From contig MAAL01000021.1 of assembly GCA_002163245.1 (NCBI GenBank), forward strand, positions 1 to 64,000: a DNA stretch of 64,000 nt, read 5' to 3'. This document shows, piece by piece, positions 7,561 through 16,082 of this stretch. The stretch is from Gammaproteobacteria bacterium 42_54_T18. GTDB taxonomy: Bacteria > Pseudomonadota > Gammaproteobacteria > Pseudomonadales > Ketobacteraceae. The position numbers were made by a program, and so were the translations under genes. Each line of letters opens with the position of its first letter. Within the stretch, counting starts at the first letter, position 1. The notes below the pieces were generated by a model. That model had not been told where the DNA came from. It did not search any database and worked only from the letters and a program-made list of their open reading frames with translations.

Positions 7561-8642
7561 ATGACAACAACAAACACAGCTATCAAACAAAAAGCGGTTT
7601 TATTGGTCGGATCCGGTGCAGTAGGTGCAACCATTGCGTCCTGGGTTGCACCTACTCACAACAAATTCTATGTATTAGACCGAGGGGAAACCCTTGATGC
7701 CATCAAAAAAAATAGCATTTTCTCTTACCTTCAACACCATGAAGATAAAGGAGAAAAATGCTCAATAAAAACCGTAGAAAATTTCACGGACTGTCCAATA
7801 CCCGACGTTATTTTGTTGTGTGTAAAAAACTACAGCTTAGACGGTTTATCAAAAGCGATCATAAAAGCCTACGGTGAAGAATGTGAAAAAAACACCATCG
7901 TTGTGGGATTACAAAACGGCGTTGAGAATCAACAAATCCTATCCAAGTATTTTTCTAAGGTTGTATACGGCATTATCAGTTTTAATGCATGGTTAGATGA
8001 ACCCGGTGTCGTAGGGTATCAGGCCAAAGGACCCTTTATCTTTGGCACACCTGATAACAGTCTAAAATCTGAAATAAAAATAGTCGCTGATATCTTTAAC
8101 CAAGGTGTCGAAGCAATCGTAAGTGATCATTTTCAAGATGCCGCATTATCAAAAATGATCGTCAATCTCACCAACTCATTTACTACGTTGATGGGGTTAG
8201 GTTATCGTGATATTGATGACGCCTCAAAATTTCAAAAAATCCTTAGCCAATTAACCTTTGAAGGTGTGAACATTGTTAAAGCTTCAGGGCATAAAGAATG
8301 TAAAGTAGGCGATATTCCGAGCTGGTTTCTAATGGGAGCAAGTGCTCGCTTACCACAATTTTTAACCCGTAAATTATTCGAAAAAAATGTCAAAAAATGG
8401 TTGTGAGTAGTATGGCGCAAGACATTATTCAAAATGGCCGCAGTGATAATGAATTAGAAGGTATAAACGGTTATTTGTTGGCAATGGCAGATAAATATAA
8501 TGTTGATGCACCCTACAATCGCGCTATCTACCAATTATGCCAAGAGGAATTTTCCAATTCTAACTTCAAACCCATGAGCGTTAGTGAAGTATGGCAACGT
8601 ATGAATCTTGATGGTAAAAATCAGTCGTTACGATCGGCTTAA
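7561..8642 (+). pseudogene. Ketopantoate reductase-like (PanE/ApbA family) gene, split by a -1 frameshift
   Basis: Two overlapping frames together make one protein of about 355 residues. The first (7561-8406) has the N-terminal NADP-binding motif LLVGSGAVGAT, the LLCVKN segment and most of the helical C-terminal domain. The second (from about 8390 to 8642) continues with NGRSDNELEGINGYLLAMAD and NRAIYQL, the usual end of this family. The shift from the first frame to the second is -1, near two A-runs (8381-8387 and 8392-8397); frame-0 reads GAA AAA AAT, which contains a slippery-type A AAA AAT heptamer. It may be a mutation, a homopolymer sequencing error or, less likely, ribosomal frameshifting. 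The ATG at 7561, 13 bp after the decarboxylase-like gene, is preferred to the in-frame ATG at 7489 inside that gene. The enzyme would reduce a 2-keto acid with NADPH. Confidence 0.8.
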
Positions 8643-8655
8643 CTGGATAAATAAA

Positions 8656-8724
8656 TGACGGTATACAAGTAACGTATAAAAGTGCCTAAAACAAAATTTC
8701 AAGCCTATTACTTATATACCGTCA
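8656..8724. repeat. Imperfect inverted repeat between convergent genes
   Basis: The arms TGACGGTATACAAGTAA (8656-8672) and TTACTTATATACCGTCA (8708-8724) pair with one mismatch around a 35-base centre. It lies between the ketopantoate-reductase-like gene and the convergent hydroxyacid dehydrogenase. There is no U-run, so it is not a classical terminator, although it could still stabilise both 3' ends. Confidence 0.5.
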
Positions 8725-8732
8725 CCCTCTAT

Positions 8733-9674
8733 TTACGCAACGCGAAATACCAAAGGTGTATCATCCCAAATTGAAACACTGTTTTTCGCTGCCACCTCTA
8801 CACTTCGATCTAAGGTTTCTCTCGTTAACCAACCTAAGTGAGGCGATAACACAACGTTATCCAATGCTAGTAGGGGATTGTCTTCGTTAACAGGTTCCTG
8901 TGTAAACACATCAAAACCCGCTGCCCCCAATTTTCCTGACACTAAAGCCTCATAAACAGCCGATTCATCAATCAATGCTCCACGCCCAGCATTCACCAAA
9001 ATCGCTCCATCTTTCATCAATGAAAGAGCCCTTTGATTAATCATTTTATCTGTAGCATTTGTTAATGCAGCATGTAACGACACGATATCAGACTGTTTCA
9101 GTAACTCATCCAAAGAAAGGTAGTGGTATTTAACATCACTTTTTTCTTTTGTCGCTGTGTAAACAATATTAGCACCCATAGCTTCCAATATCGGTGCTAA
9201 TATTTTGGGAATACCTCCAAACCCAACTAAACCAATCGTCTTTCCTTTTATTTCAAAAAGCTGCTCTTCTGTTTCTTTGGTAATACGCCATTGTCCGCTA
9301 CGGCAGGTATTATCCATAATAAGCAAACGCCGCAATGCTGCCATCATGAGTAACAACGTCATCTCAGCGGTAGCTTGGGAATTGGTACCCGGCATATTAC
9401 AAACAATAATGCCTTTTTCTTTTGCAGCGTCTAAATCAATAGTATTGGTACCTACACCAATTTTCTGTATCAATTTTAGTTTTGGTGCTTGTTCAATAAT
9501 GTCTCGAGTTAGCGGATGAAGTACATGCCATATAACCTCGGCATCTTTTAGCTCATCCATAAAAGGTTGCTCAGGCCCTTCAGGACAACAAACAATATCA
9601 AGACCTTGAGATTTTAATGATTCCAGTTGTTTCTTTAGTGCAGGACCTGCATCGTAATGAAATAGCACTTTCAT
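8733..9674 (-). CDS. D-2-hydroxyacid dehydrogenase (PGDH-like family)
   Basis: The 313-residue protein is an NAD(P)-dependent 2-hydroxyacid dehydrogenase, the family of phosphoglycerate, hydroxypyruvate and glyoxylate reductases. It has the catalytic triad R231 (VNAGRGALID), E260 (TQEPV) and H279 (SPHLGW). The dinucleotide loop reads GFGGIP (151-156), so the last position of the usual GxGxxG is proline. There is no C-terminal ACT domain, hence it is not a full serine-pathway SerA. It is the last gene of the leftward kinase / enolase-like / GntR unit, 92 bp after the regulator. Its substrate is probably the 2-keto or 2-hydroxy acid handled by that pathway, which is inference. Confidence 0.88.
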   Translation of the reverse strand: MKVLFHYDAGPALKKQLESLKSQGLDIVCCPEGPEQPFMDELKDAEVIWHVLHPLTRDIIEQAPKLKLIQKIGVGTNTIDLDAAKEKGIIVCNMPGTNSQATAEMTLLLMMAALRRLLIMDNTCRSGQWRITKETEEQLFEIKGKTIGLVGFGGIPKILAPILEAMGANIVYTATKEKSDVKYHYLSLDELLKQSDIVSLHAALTNATDKMINQRALSLMKDGAILVNAGRGALIDESAVYEALVSGKLGAAGFDVFTQEPVNEDNPLLALDNVVLSPHLGWLTRETLDRSVEVAAKNSVSIWDDTPLVFRVA

Positions 9675-9766
9675 AGTTTTGTCCTAATTCGCATCTATAT
9701 TAAAAAATATCTATTCAGTAAATCTTTAAATCTTGCATATAGCGCTGAAAAGTAACATTCAACACA

Positions 9767-10399
9767 TTACAATTCTAACGTTGCTCTCGTAAACGTATTG
9801 ATATAATCCATATGCTCTTTTGCCGCACGTTCCGCCAAGGTTTCATCACCCTTTGATATGGCTTTTGCAACTTGAGCATGCAAGCGAGCAGTTTCCGGTA
9901 AATCATTCATCAATTGATGGTGTCGATGCCAAAACCGACGAGATAAACCATGCAACTGATGTAACATTGCACCCGCAAATTCGTTATCACATGCATCTGA
10001 CATCAAAACATTATACTCATTGTCCAATCCAACAAAATTAAGATAATCCTGATGTTTTGCCGCCAACTCCATCGCCACAGCAATTTCAATGAATCGATGT
10101 CTCTGTTCAGTAGTTGCTCTTTTTGCTGCCAGTTTTGCTTGTAGCTGTTCTAATACAGAACGCACTTCGATTAACCGCATCTGTACTTTGATATCAATTT
10201 CAGTAACGCGAATACCACGCCTTGGCATCACCTCCACCAAATATTGACGAGCGAGTTGTTGTAACGCTTCACGAACCGGCGTTCTACCGAGTCCTAGCTC
10301 TTTGGCCAGTTCATTTTCAGACAACAGTTCACCAGGGGCCAATTCCATGGTGATAATTTTCTCTTCAATTAAAGAATAGGCTTCTTCAACTTTACTCAT
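9767..10399 (-). CDS. GntR-family regulator with FCD ligand domain
   Basis: The 210-residue protein has an N-terminal winged helix (about residues 4-68; ELAKELGLGRTPVREALQQL is the recognition region) and an all-helical FCD domain (about 75-205), with His residues in FWHRHHQ and AAKEHMDYI of the type that binds a metal and an organic acid. Such regulators are usually repressors released by a pathway intermediate. Its ATG overlaps the enolase-like stop codon by 4 bases (ATGA), which implies translational coupling, and the hydroxyacid dehydrogenase follows. It therefore most likely controls this cluster and perhaps the divergent RraA gene. Confidence 0.92.
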   Translation of the reverse strand: MSKVEEAYSLIEEKIITMELAPGELLSENELAKELGLGRTPVREALQQLARQYLVEVMPRRGIRVTEIDIKVQMRLIEVRSVLEQLQAKLAAKRATTEQRHRFIEIAVAMELAAKHQDYLNFVGLDNEYNVLMSDACDNEFAGAMLHQLHGLSRRFWHRHHQLMNDLPETARLHAQVAKAISKGDETLAERAAKEHMDYINTFTRATLEL

Positions 10400-11718
10400 A
10401 TTTTGATATCCCTGCCTAAGGGTTTTCCACCGGCATATACCGCATCCGAACCCAACTGATCTTCCAGCCGAATCACTTCATTCCATTTTGCCATTCTTTC
10501 TGAACGAGCAAAAGAACCCACCTTTAGCTGTTCAATTCCCCACCCTAGCGCTAAATGTACAATAGTTACATCTTCAGTTTCTCCTGATCGAGCAGAAACA
10601 ATCGTGTTCCAACCGTTTTCTTTGGCTGCTTCAAAAGCTGCTTTCGCCTCCGTTAACGTCCCAGCTTGATTAGGTTTACACAATAACGTATTACACGCAT
10701 TTATCTCGTTTGCAGCGGAAATATTTTTTATATTGGTTACCAATAAGTCATCACCTACCAATTCAATACATTTATCCACATTAGTATTAATAGCAGTCAG
10801 AAGTTTTGCATGGCTGTTTAAATCATCTTCAACAAAAGGATCTTCTATCGCAATAATTGGATAAGCCTTTAACCAATTCAGCATTAAATCAAACCACTGC
10901 TCATTGTTTAACGTACGTTTTTCCGATTTTAAGAAATAACCCTTATTTGAATATAACTGTGTTGCTGCAATATCCAGTGATATACCAACTTGATCTTCTG
11001 TAGAAAACCCTGCCAACTCTATACTTTTTACTAGAGTTTCAATCGCTTCTTCATTACTCGCAAAAACTGGCCAATAACCACCTTCATCAGCCACACCAAA
11101 ACGCTTTCCTTGCGCATCCATAATAGAACCCGCTGCTAAATAGATTTCAGCTATCCACTCCATTGCTTCACTAAACGTCGTTGCGCCATATGGCATCACC
11201 ATAAAATCTTGTAAATCTAAATGGCCTTCTGCGTGAGCTCCACCACCAAAAATCTGTATTTCCGGTAATGGTAATACAATCTTGTTCGACAGATGGATTT
11301 CTTTGTCTCGTAAGTATTTCCATAACGGTTTTTTTTCACCATTTGCCGCTGCGTGTGCAACCGCCATAGAGGTAGCAATCATTGCATTACCACCAAGACG
11401 CTCTTTATTATCAGTTCCATCAAGATTAACTAAACATTGATCAATATTTTTTTGATCAGTCGCATTTAGTCCCAATAACGTTTCTAAAATTTCACCATTA
11501 ACATTTGCCACCGCATTATCCACACCATAACCACCAAAGGCTTTCTTGTTATCCCGAAGATCAACTGCTTCCCCTGATCCCGTTGATGCTCCGGCGGGTG
11601 CAATAGCTCGACCAAAACCACCGTTATTTAATAATACTTCTGTTTCTACAGTAGGACGCCCGCGGCTATCCCATACTCGTCGACCTTTAATTTTTTTTAT
11701 TGAAAAATTATTTTTCAT
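10396..11718 (-). CDS. Enolase-family paralogue with altered active site
   Basis: The 440-residue protein aligns over its full length with enolase: RRVWDSRGRPTVETE, the mobile loop GASTGSGEAVDLRD (43-56), GVADEGGY with E212, metal ligands D249, E292 (IEDP) and D323 (GDD), K348 (LLCKPNQ) and K399. Several positions differ from housekeeping enolase: the usual NGGxHADN segment reads GGGAHAEGH, the QEFM glutamate is aspartate (D171), and the SHRSGE histidine is alanine (A376). These suggest a different or modified substrate, so I would not call it eno; a housekeeping copy is expected elsewhere. The ATG at 11718 is chosen because it begins the family N-terminus; the frame stays open 40 codons further. 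It sits between a kinase and a GntR regulator. Confidence 0.85.
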   Translation of the reverse strand: MKNNFSIKKIKGRRVWDSRGRPTVETEVLLNNGGFGRAIAPAGASTGSGEAVDLRDNKKAFGGYGVDNAVANVNGEILETLLGLNATDQKNIDQCLVNLDGTDNKERLGGNAMIATSMAVAHAAANGEKKPLWKYLRDKEIHLSNKIVLPLPEIQIFGGGAHAEGHLDLQDFMVMPYGATTFSEAMEWIAEIYLAAGSIMDAQGKRFGVADEGGYWPVFASNEEAIETLVKSIELAGFSTEDQVGISLDIAATQLYSNKGYFLKSEKRTLNNEQWFDLMLNWLKAYPIIAIEDPFVEDDLNSHAKLLTAINTNVDKCIELVGDDLLVTNIKNISAANEINACNTLLCKPNQAGTLTEAKAAFEAAKENGWNTIVSARSGETEDVTIVHLALGWGIEQLKVGSFARSERMAKWNEVIRLEDQLGSDAVYAGGKPLGRDIKI

Positions 11719-11771
11719 TGTTAACTCTTCTCTTTTAATTTTCTGATCTCTATTAAATAGTTGAATAACCT

Positions 11772-11819
11772 TGTGGATAAAGAACAACTTTGTGGGTAAG
11801 TGATCCCCCTTGTGGATAA
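11772..11819. promoter_or_regulatory. Three evenly spaced DnaA-box-like sites
   Basis: TGTGGATAA (11772-11780), TGTGGGTAA (11791-11799) and TGTGGATAA (11811-11819) lie in one orientation, 19 and 20 bp apart, in the 138-bp gap between the kinase and the enolase-like gene. The outer two are perfect inverse TTATCCACA DnaA boxes and the middle one has one mismatch. The spacing of nearly two helical turns would place bound proteins on the same face. They may be DnaA-binding sites or the operator of another protein. Confidence 0.6.
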
Positions 11820-11856
11820 ATAATTGTAAAATCAACAAAGCAAATATTTATTCCAC

Positions 11857-12912
11857 TTATGATGCCTTTTGTTTCCATAAATCTCGTATTTTTAAAAATG
11901 TTAATAACTTTTTGTCGATAATCGTTCGACCAATATAACGGACAAATATCTTATCTTTTTCCTCCGTTATATATTCCACCGGTGATTTCCCATCAATCCT
12001 GGCTAATAAAAACACACCCAAATATAAACAGGCTCTTTTTTCAAATTCCAATGGGTTTTCCCAATTAACATTAGATAAATACGATTCATAAGCTACAGTA
12101 AAACTGTTAAGCAGTTGATCTAATAACAACGGTCGCCAAACAGATTTTAATAACAGGTGATTTAGCAAAAAAGCAATATCAAACGCAGGATCACCGTACA
12201 CTGCACATTCCGCATCCAAAAAAATCGGTCCATTTTCTCCAACCAAGATATTCTTCGGACTAATATCGCCATGAACCAAGGCTTTTTGGTTTTTTGCCAA
12301 ACCATTAGCAAGATTATCTATACTGTCCTTAAGATCTGGATGTTGTTTTGCGGTTGCCAAAAAATACGGCTCGATACGTATTTGATAAAACAAATGCATA
12401 GTATCAAATTGTTGGATAAGGTCCGTTCGCAGAGAGGGTAGTGCGGTACGTTGATGAATTTTTCCTAGGTTTGAAGCAACTTGTTGAGCCGTTTGTAGAT
12501 CAACAACACCATCACGTAATTGATTCTTCCAAACGGGGTAATTTTCCGGTGGTAAAAAGTCCATCGCAAATACACCGCGCTTTTCATCATGTGCCAATAT
12601 CTGAGGAACCACATCATGTGAAAAGTACTCAGCCACGGTTTGAAACCAACGCACTTCATAGGCATTACGATCCGTAGATACTTCCCACGTTTGTTTCACC
12701 TTTAATTGAGACAGGGCTCTTTTTATACACAACGTCTGGTATTGGTTTTTTTCAACGGCACAATCGCTGCTACCATCAGGATAAATATCAATACGCCAAA
12801 TATCTGAAGCAACGCCCCCCGTTAATGGTTGAGAGTTAATAACCTCTCCATTTTTGATAAACCCCATTGTTTTTAATGAATCGATCATTTCAGTGGGTAG
12901 TTTGTCATTCAC
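11857..12912 (-). CDS. Aminoglycoside phosphotransferase/choline kinase-fold small-molecule kinase
   Basis: The 351-residue protein has the APH kinase fold. Visible are a glycine-containing nucleotide loop (PLTGGVASDIWRI), the catalytic Brenner motif with H-G-D and N in LVHGDISPKNILVG, and the metal-binding Asp in FLDAECAVYGDPAFDIAFLL. The family phosphorylates hydroxyl groups of sugars, choline, methylthioribose, homoserine and antibiotics. Here it is first in an operon with an enolase paralogue, so the likely product is a phosphorylated hydroxy acid rather than a resistance function; this is inference. I chose the GTG at 12912 because GAGGGG lies 7 bases before it; the frame extends upstream without a good start, and the ATG at 12888 has no ribosome-binding site. 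Confidence 0.82.
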   Translation of the reverse strand: MNDKLPTEMIDSLKTMGFIKNGEVINSQPLTGGVASDIWRIDIYPDGSSDCAVEKNQYQTLCIKRALSQLKVKQTWEVSTDRNAYEVRWFQTVAEYFSHDVVPQILAHDEKRGVFAMDFLPPENYPVWKNQLRDGVVDLQTAQQVASNLGKIHQRTALPSLRTDLIQQFDTMHLFYQIRIEPYFLATAKQHPDLKDSIDNLANGLAKNQKALVHGDISPKNILVGENGPIFLDAECAVYGDPAFDIAFLLNHLLLKSVWRPLLLDQLLNSFTVAYESYLSNVNWENPLEFEKRACLYLGVFLLARIDGKSPVEYITEEKDKIFVRYIGRTIIDKKLLTFLKIRDLWKQKAS

Positions 12913-13033
12913 ACCATAACCCCTCAGCTTAAAGTTAATGCCTTGCTCTAACTGATATATCAGTAGTATATCAACAAATCGTATGCTAACTTTACATCTC
13001 AAGCAATTGTTTTTTTACCGGGCTGCTCTTCTA

Positions 13034-13720
13034 ATGATTACAAACAACACACAAGCACTGATAAATCGACTGAAAACCTTAGAAACCGCCGTTATTGCCG
13101 ATGTAATGGTCGCTATGGGATTAGAATCTCAGGTATTAGCCCCCAGCTTTCTCTCTCTAGGTCTTGATCAAATACTGATTGGACCGGCTATATGTGCAAA
13201 GGGCTGCGTTGAGGCGGGAGATGATGCAAAAACCACCTTTGAATTAGACGACTGTGTTTATCCAGGGGGAATTGTTGTGATTGATTCCAATAACTGTCAA
13301 AAAGGCGCGTTGATTGGTGACAACATGGCAACCAGTATGAAAAACAATGGCGCAGTTGGGTTTATCGTAGACGGGGGCATCCGTGATGCTGTGGAATTTA
13401 TAACGCTAGAGCTTCCTATTCTCTACAAATATAAAACCCCCATTAACGCTCACAAATTCTTTAGTTTTACCCACTTTGAAGTTCCTATTTCCATTGATGG
13501 TATATGGGGCTCCGTCACTATAAATCCTGGTGACTTAATCATTGCTGACAGTGATGGCTGTTCCATTATTCCATTACAACACGCAGAACAGATTATTGCT
13601 GACAGTGAAGTCCATCAACAAACAGAAAACAATATTAAATTAACAATAAAAAAAGGGGAAACACGCAAAAATGCTTCTGCGAAATTTCCCCGATTACAAC
13701 ATGTTGATAAGTGTGCCTAA
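13034..13720 (+). CDS. RraA-family protein (HMG/CHA aldolase or oxaloacetate decarboxylase type)
   Basis: The 228-residue protein belongs to the RraA / demethylmenaquinone methyltransferase-like family. The signature is present: GALIGDNMATSMKNNGAVG followed by VDGGIRDAVEF, which form the metal and pyruvate-enolate binding site. Characterised members are 4-hydroxy-4-methyl-2-oxoglutarate aldolases and oxaloacetate decarboxylases; others inhibit RNase E. Length is slightly above the 160-220 usual for the family. The ATG at 13034 begins the family N-terminus; the frame is open 17 codons further upstream. It is divergent from the kinase / enolase-like operon with about 120 bp between starts, so a shared control region is likely. 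Confidence 0.85.
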   Translation: MITNNTQALINRLKTLETAVIADVMVAMGLESQVLAPSFLSLGLDQILIGPAICAKGCVEAGDDAKTTFELDDCVYPGGIVVIDSNNCQKGALIGDNMATSMKNNGAVGFIVDGGIRDAVEFITLELPILYKYKTPINAHKFFSFTHFEVPISIDGIWGSVTINPGDLIIADSDGCSIIPLQHAEQIIADSEVHQQTENNIKLTIKKGETRKNASAKFPRLQHVDKCA

Positions 13721-13721
13721 T

Positions 13722-14876
13722 TTATCGTCCAACAAGATCCCGTGCGATAATTTCTTTCATTATTTCAGACGTACCACCATATATTCGCTGAACCCGAGCA
13801 TCAATGAACGCGCGAGATATCGGGTATTCCGTCATATAGCCGTAACCACCAAATAACTGCAAACATTCATCGGCCACTTTGCACTGTAACTCGGTAGTAG
13901 ACAGCTTCACCATGGATGCTTCTACCGCTGACAATTCTGCACGCTGATATTTGTCATTACACAGCGACACATACGCTCGATTCACTTCAATTTGTGTCTT
14001 AATTTCTGCTAATTTGAATCGTGTATTTTGAAAAGTCGACAACGTAGTACCAAACGCTTTTCGCTCGGTAACATACTCAACCGTCCAATCCATCATGCCA
14101 TCACAGGCTGCAATTGCTCCAACCGCCAGAATGAGGCGTTCACGGGGTAATTCCTTCATCAAACACACAAAACCTTGGCCCAAACCACCCAATACCTGAT
14201 CACTGGTAACTTTCATATCTTCAAAGAATAGCTCAGAAGTGTCCCCTGAATGTAAACCCATTTTTTCAAGATTACGACCTCGATTAAAACCAGGCAAAGC
14301 ACAATCAACGGTAAAAAGCGAAATACCTTTTGAGCCTTTTGTCGGGTCGGTTTTTGCGGCAACAATCACTACATCACAATGCTGGCCATTCGTAATAAAC
14401 GTCTTACTACCATTAACCGTGTACTCATCACCGCTGTTAACTGCTGAAGTACGCATAGCCTGAAGGTCTGAACCCGCGCCGGGCTCAGTCATAGCAATAG
14501 CACCAACCGCTTCACCGGAAACTAATTTTGGTAACCAATACTGCTTCTGTTCTTCCGTTCCTAAATGGGTAATATATGGGGCCACTATATCTGAGTGCAC
14601 AGACACACTGGTACATATCGAACCATAACCACCGCGAGCGAGTTCCTCTACAACAATTGCAGACAATTGAAAATCGGCGCCATAACCACCATATTCCTCA
14701 GGTACATCAACACAAAGAAAACCATTTTCACCCATCTTATTCCATAAATCGCGGGGGAAAATTTCATCCTTTTCCCATTGCTCGAAATGAGGGGCAACTT
14801 CGTTTTTAAGGAATTTTTTTAGGGTGTCACGAAACAATTCACGTTCGCTTGCATCTAGCGTTACTACATCACTCAT
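13722..14876 (-). CDS. Acyl-CoA dehydrogenase (long-chain type)
   Basis: The 384-residue flavoprotein oxidises an acyl-CoA to the trans-2-enoyl-CoA, passing electrons to ETF. It shows the N-terminal helical domain, the FAD segment AIAMTEPGAGSDLQAMRTSA (about 133-152), and the C-terminal RKAFG and FGGYGYMTEYPISR motifs. The C-terminal motif reads YGGTSEI with Gly where medium- and short-chain enzymes have the catalytic Glu. That, together with LPRERL, matches the long-chain and isovaleryl type, where the base lies elsewhere. It converges on the RraA gene with 1 bp between the stop codons and is divergent from HMG-CoA lyase, which suggests a role in branched-chain or fatty acid degradation. Confidence 0.92.
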   Translation of the reverse strand: MSDVVTLDASERELFRDTLKKFLKNEVAPHFEQWEKDEIFPRDLWNKMGENGFLCVDVPEEYGGYGADFQLSAIVVEELARGGYGSICTSVSVHSDIVAPYITHLGTEEQKQYWLPKLVSGEAVGAIAMTEPGAGSDLQAMRTSAVNSGDEYTVNGSKTFITNGQHCDVVIVAAKTDPTKGSKGISLFTVDCALPGFNRGRNLEKMGLHSGDTSELFFEDMKVTSDQVLGGLGQGFVCLMKELPRERLILAVGAIAACDGMMDWTVEYVTERKAFGTTLSTFQNTRFKLAEIKTQIEVNRAYVSLCNDKYQRAELSAVEASMVKLSTTELQCKVADECLQLFGGYGYMTEYPISRAFIDARVQRIYGGTSEIMKEIIARDLVGR

Positions 14877-14974
14877 GATGATCTCCGAAAAGGGCTAATA
14901 TAAAAATAAACAAATATGACTAACTAACGGAAAAATGGGGTTACAAACTTGCTATAAAAATCTATTTCATAAAA

Positions 14975-15002
14975 CTTACATTACTCCATATTGACGTATA
15001 AT
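14975..15002 (+). promoter_or_regulatory. Candidate promoter for HMG-CoA lyase
   Basis: CTTACA (14975-14980), a 16-bp spacer and TATAAT (14997-15002) lie 75 bp before the lyase start, in the divergent gap with the acyl-CoA dehydrogenase. The -10 is perfect; the -35 matches 4 of 6. Confidence 0.45.
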
Positions 15003-15076
15003 GCGTCTTTACACGTCAGTAGAATGTAACAGAATACCCTCTAAATCATTCGCACACGTTCAAAAAGGTAATAAAG

Positions 15077-16033
15077 ATGTCAAACAAGGTTATTATCACA
15101 GAAGTTGGCCTACGAGACGGCTTACAAAACCAACCTAAGCTTATCGCCACCGCTCAAAAATTAACAATGGCAAAAGCCCTAATTGACGCCGGCGTGAGTC
15201 ACCTCGAAGCCACCAGCTTTGTACACCCCAAACTGGTTCCTCAAATGGCCGATGCCGTTGATGTTCTTTCAGGCCTAAAAGACCTAACCCAAGCCAGTGA
15301 TAAAACCAATGTAAATGTATCCGTGCTTGTACCCAATATGAAAGGTTATGAACGGGCAAAAGAAAATGGCGTCACCTCGGTTGGTGTAGTAGTAGCCTCT
15401 ACCGACACTTTTAACCTTAAAAACCTCAACATGACCACAGAAAAAGCAGCATCCGTCTGCCAACAAATAGTAGCCCAAGCCAAACAAGACGGCATAAACA
15501 CACGAGTCTATATATCCGGTGCCTGTGTTTGTCCTTATGACGGTAAAACCCCAGTTGATGTCACCTTGGGGCTAACAGAAAAGATGGTTGCCACCGGTGC
15601 TGATGAAATATCCATTTCAGATACCGTCGGAGGTGGAAATCCACAGCAAATCATTGATATTCTTACCCCTTTAGTACAACAATATGGGGCCGACCGCTTT
15701 AACCTTCATCTTCATGATACGAGAGGTCAAGCATTAGCAATGGCTTGGGCTGGTATCACCCTCGGCGTACGTCGCTTTGATAGCTCCATCGGCGGATTAG
15801 GCGGCTGTCCATTTGCTCCTGGCGCATCGGGCAATGTAGCAACAGAGGATTTAGTGTATATGTTAGAGGAAGCGGGCTTTGACACTGGCATTCAATTGAA
15901 TGCACTTAAAACGGCCGTTGCTGTCTCAGCTAAAGTAACCGGGCAGCAGCTTGGTGGTAGTATCTATCAATGGATGTTATCCCAAGAAACACTGCAAAAA
16001 AACAAAGCTGCACAGGAGAATCCCTGTATTTAA
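15077..16033 (+). CDS. mvaB: Hydroxymethylglutaryl-CoA lyase
   Basis: The 318-residue enzyme cleaves 3-hydroxy-3-methylglutaryl-CoA into acetyl-CoA and acetoacetate, the last step of leucine breakdown. It has the TIM-barrel start EVGLRDGLQNQ with the metal-binding Asp, the metal-binding LHLHDTRG, and the signature GGLGGCPFAPGASGN with its catalytic Cys near position 252. Length is normal. AAAAAGGT precedes the ATG. The divergent acyl-CoA dehydrogenase is a plausible pathway partner, but no methylcrotonyl-CoA carboxylase genes are beside it, so this is not a complete liu cluster. The acetoacetate formed could in principle feed the decarboxylase-like gene at 6660, which is speculation. Confidence 0.93.
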   Translation: MSNKVIITEVGLRDGLQNQPKLIATAQKLTMAKALIDAGVSHLEATSFVHPKLVPQMADAVDVLSGLKDLTQASDKTNVNVSVLVPNMKGYERAKENGVTSVGVVVASTDTFNLKNLNMTTEKAASVCQQIVAQAKQDGINTRVYISGACVCPYDGKTPVDVTLGLTEKMVATGADEISISDTVGGGNPQQIIDILTPLVQQYGADRFNLHLHDTRGQALAMAWAGITLGVRRFDSSIGGLGGCPFAPGASGNVATEDLVYMLEEAGFDTGIQLNALKTAVAVSAKVTGQQLGGSIYQWMLSQETLQKNKAAQENPCI

Positions 16034-16082
16034 TAAAAAGGCTGAAAAAGAGCTGATAGAAGAGTTAATAAGCAGCAGGTAT

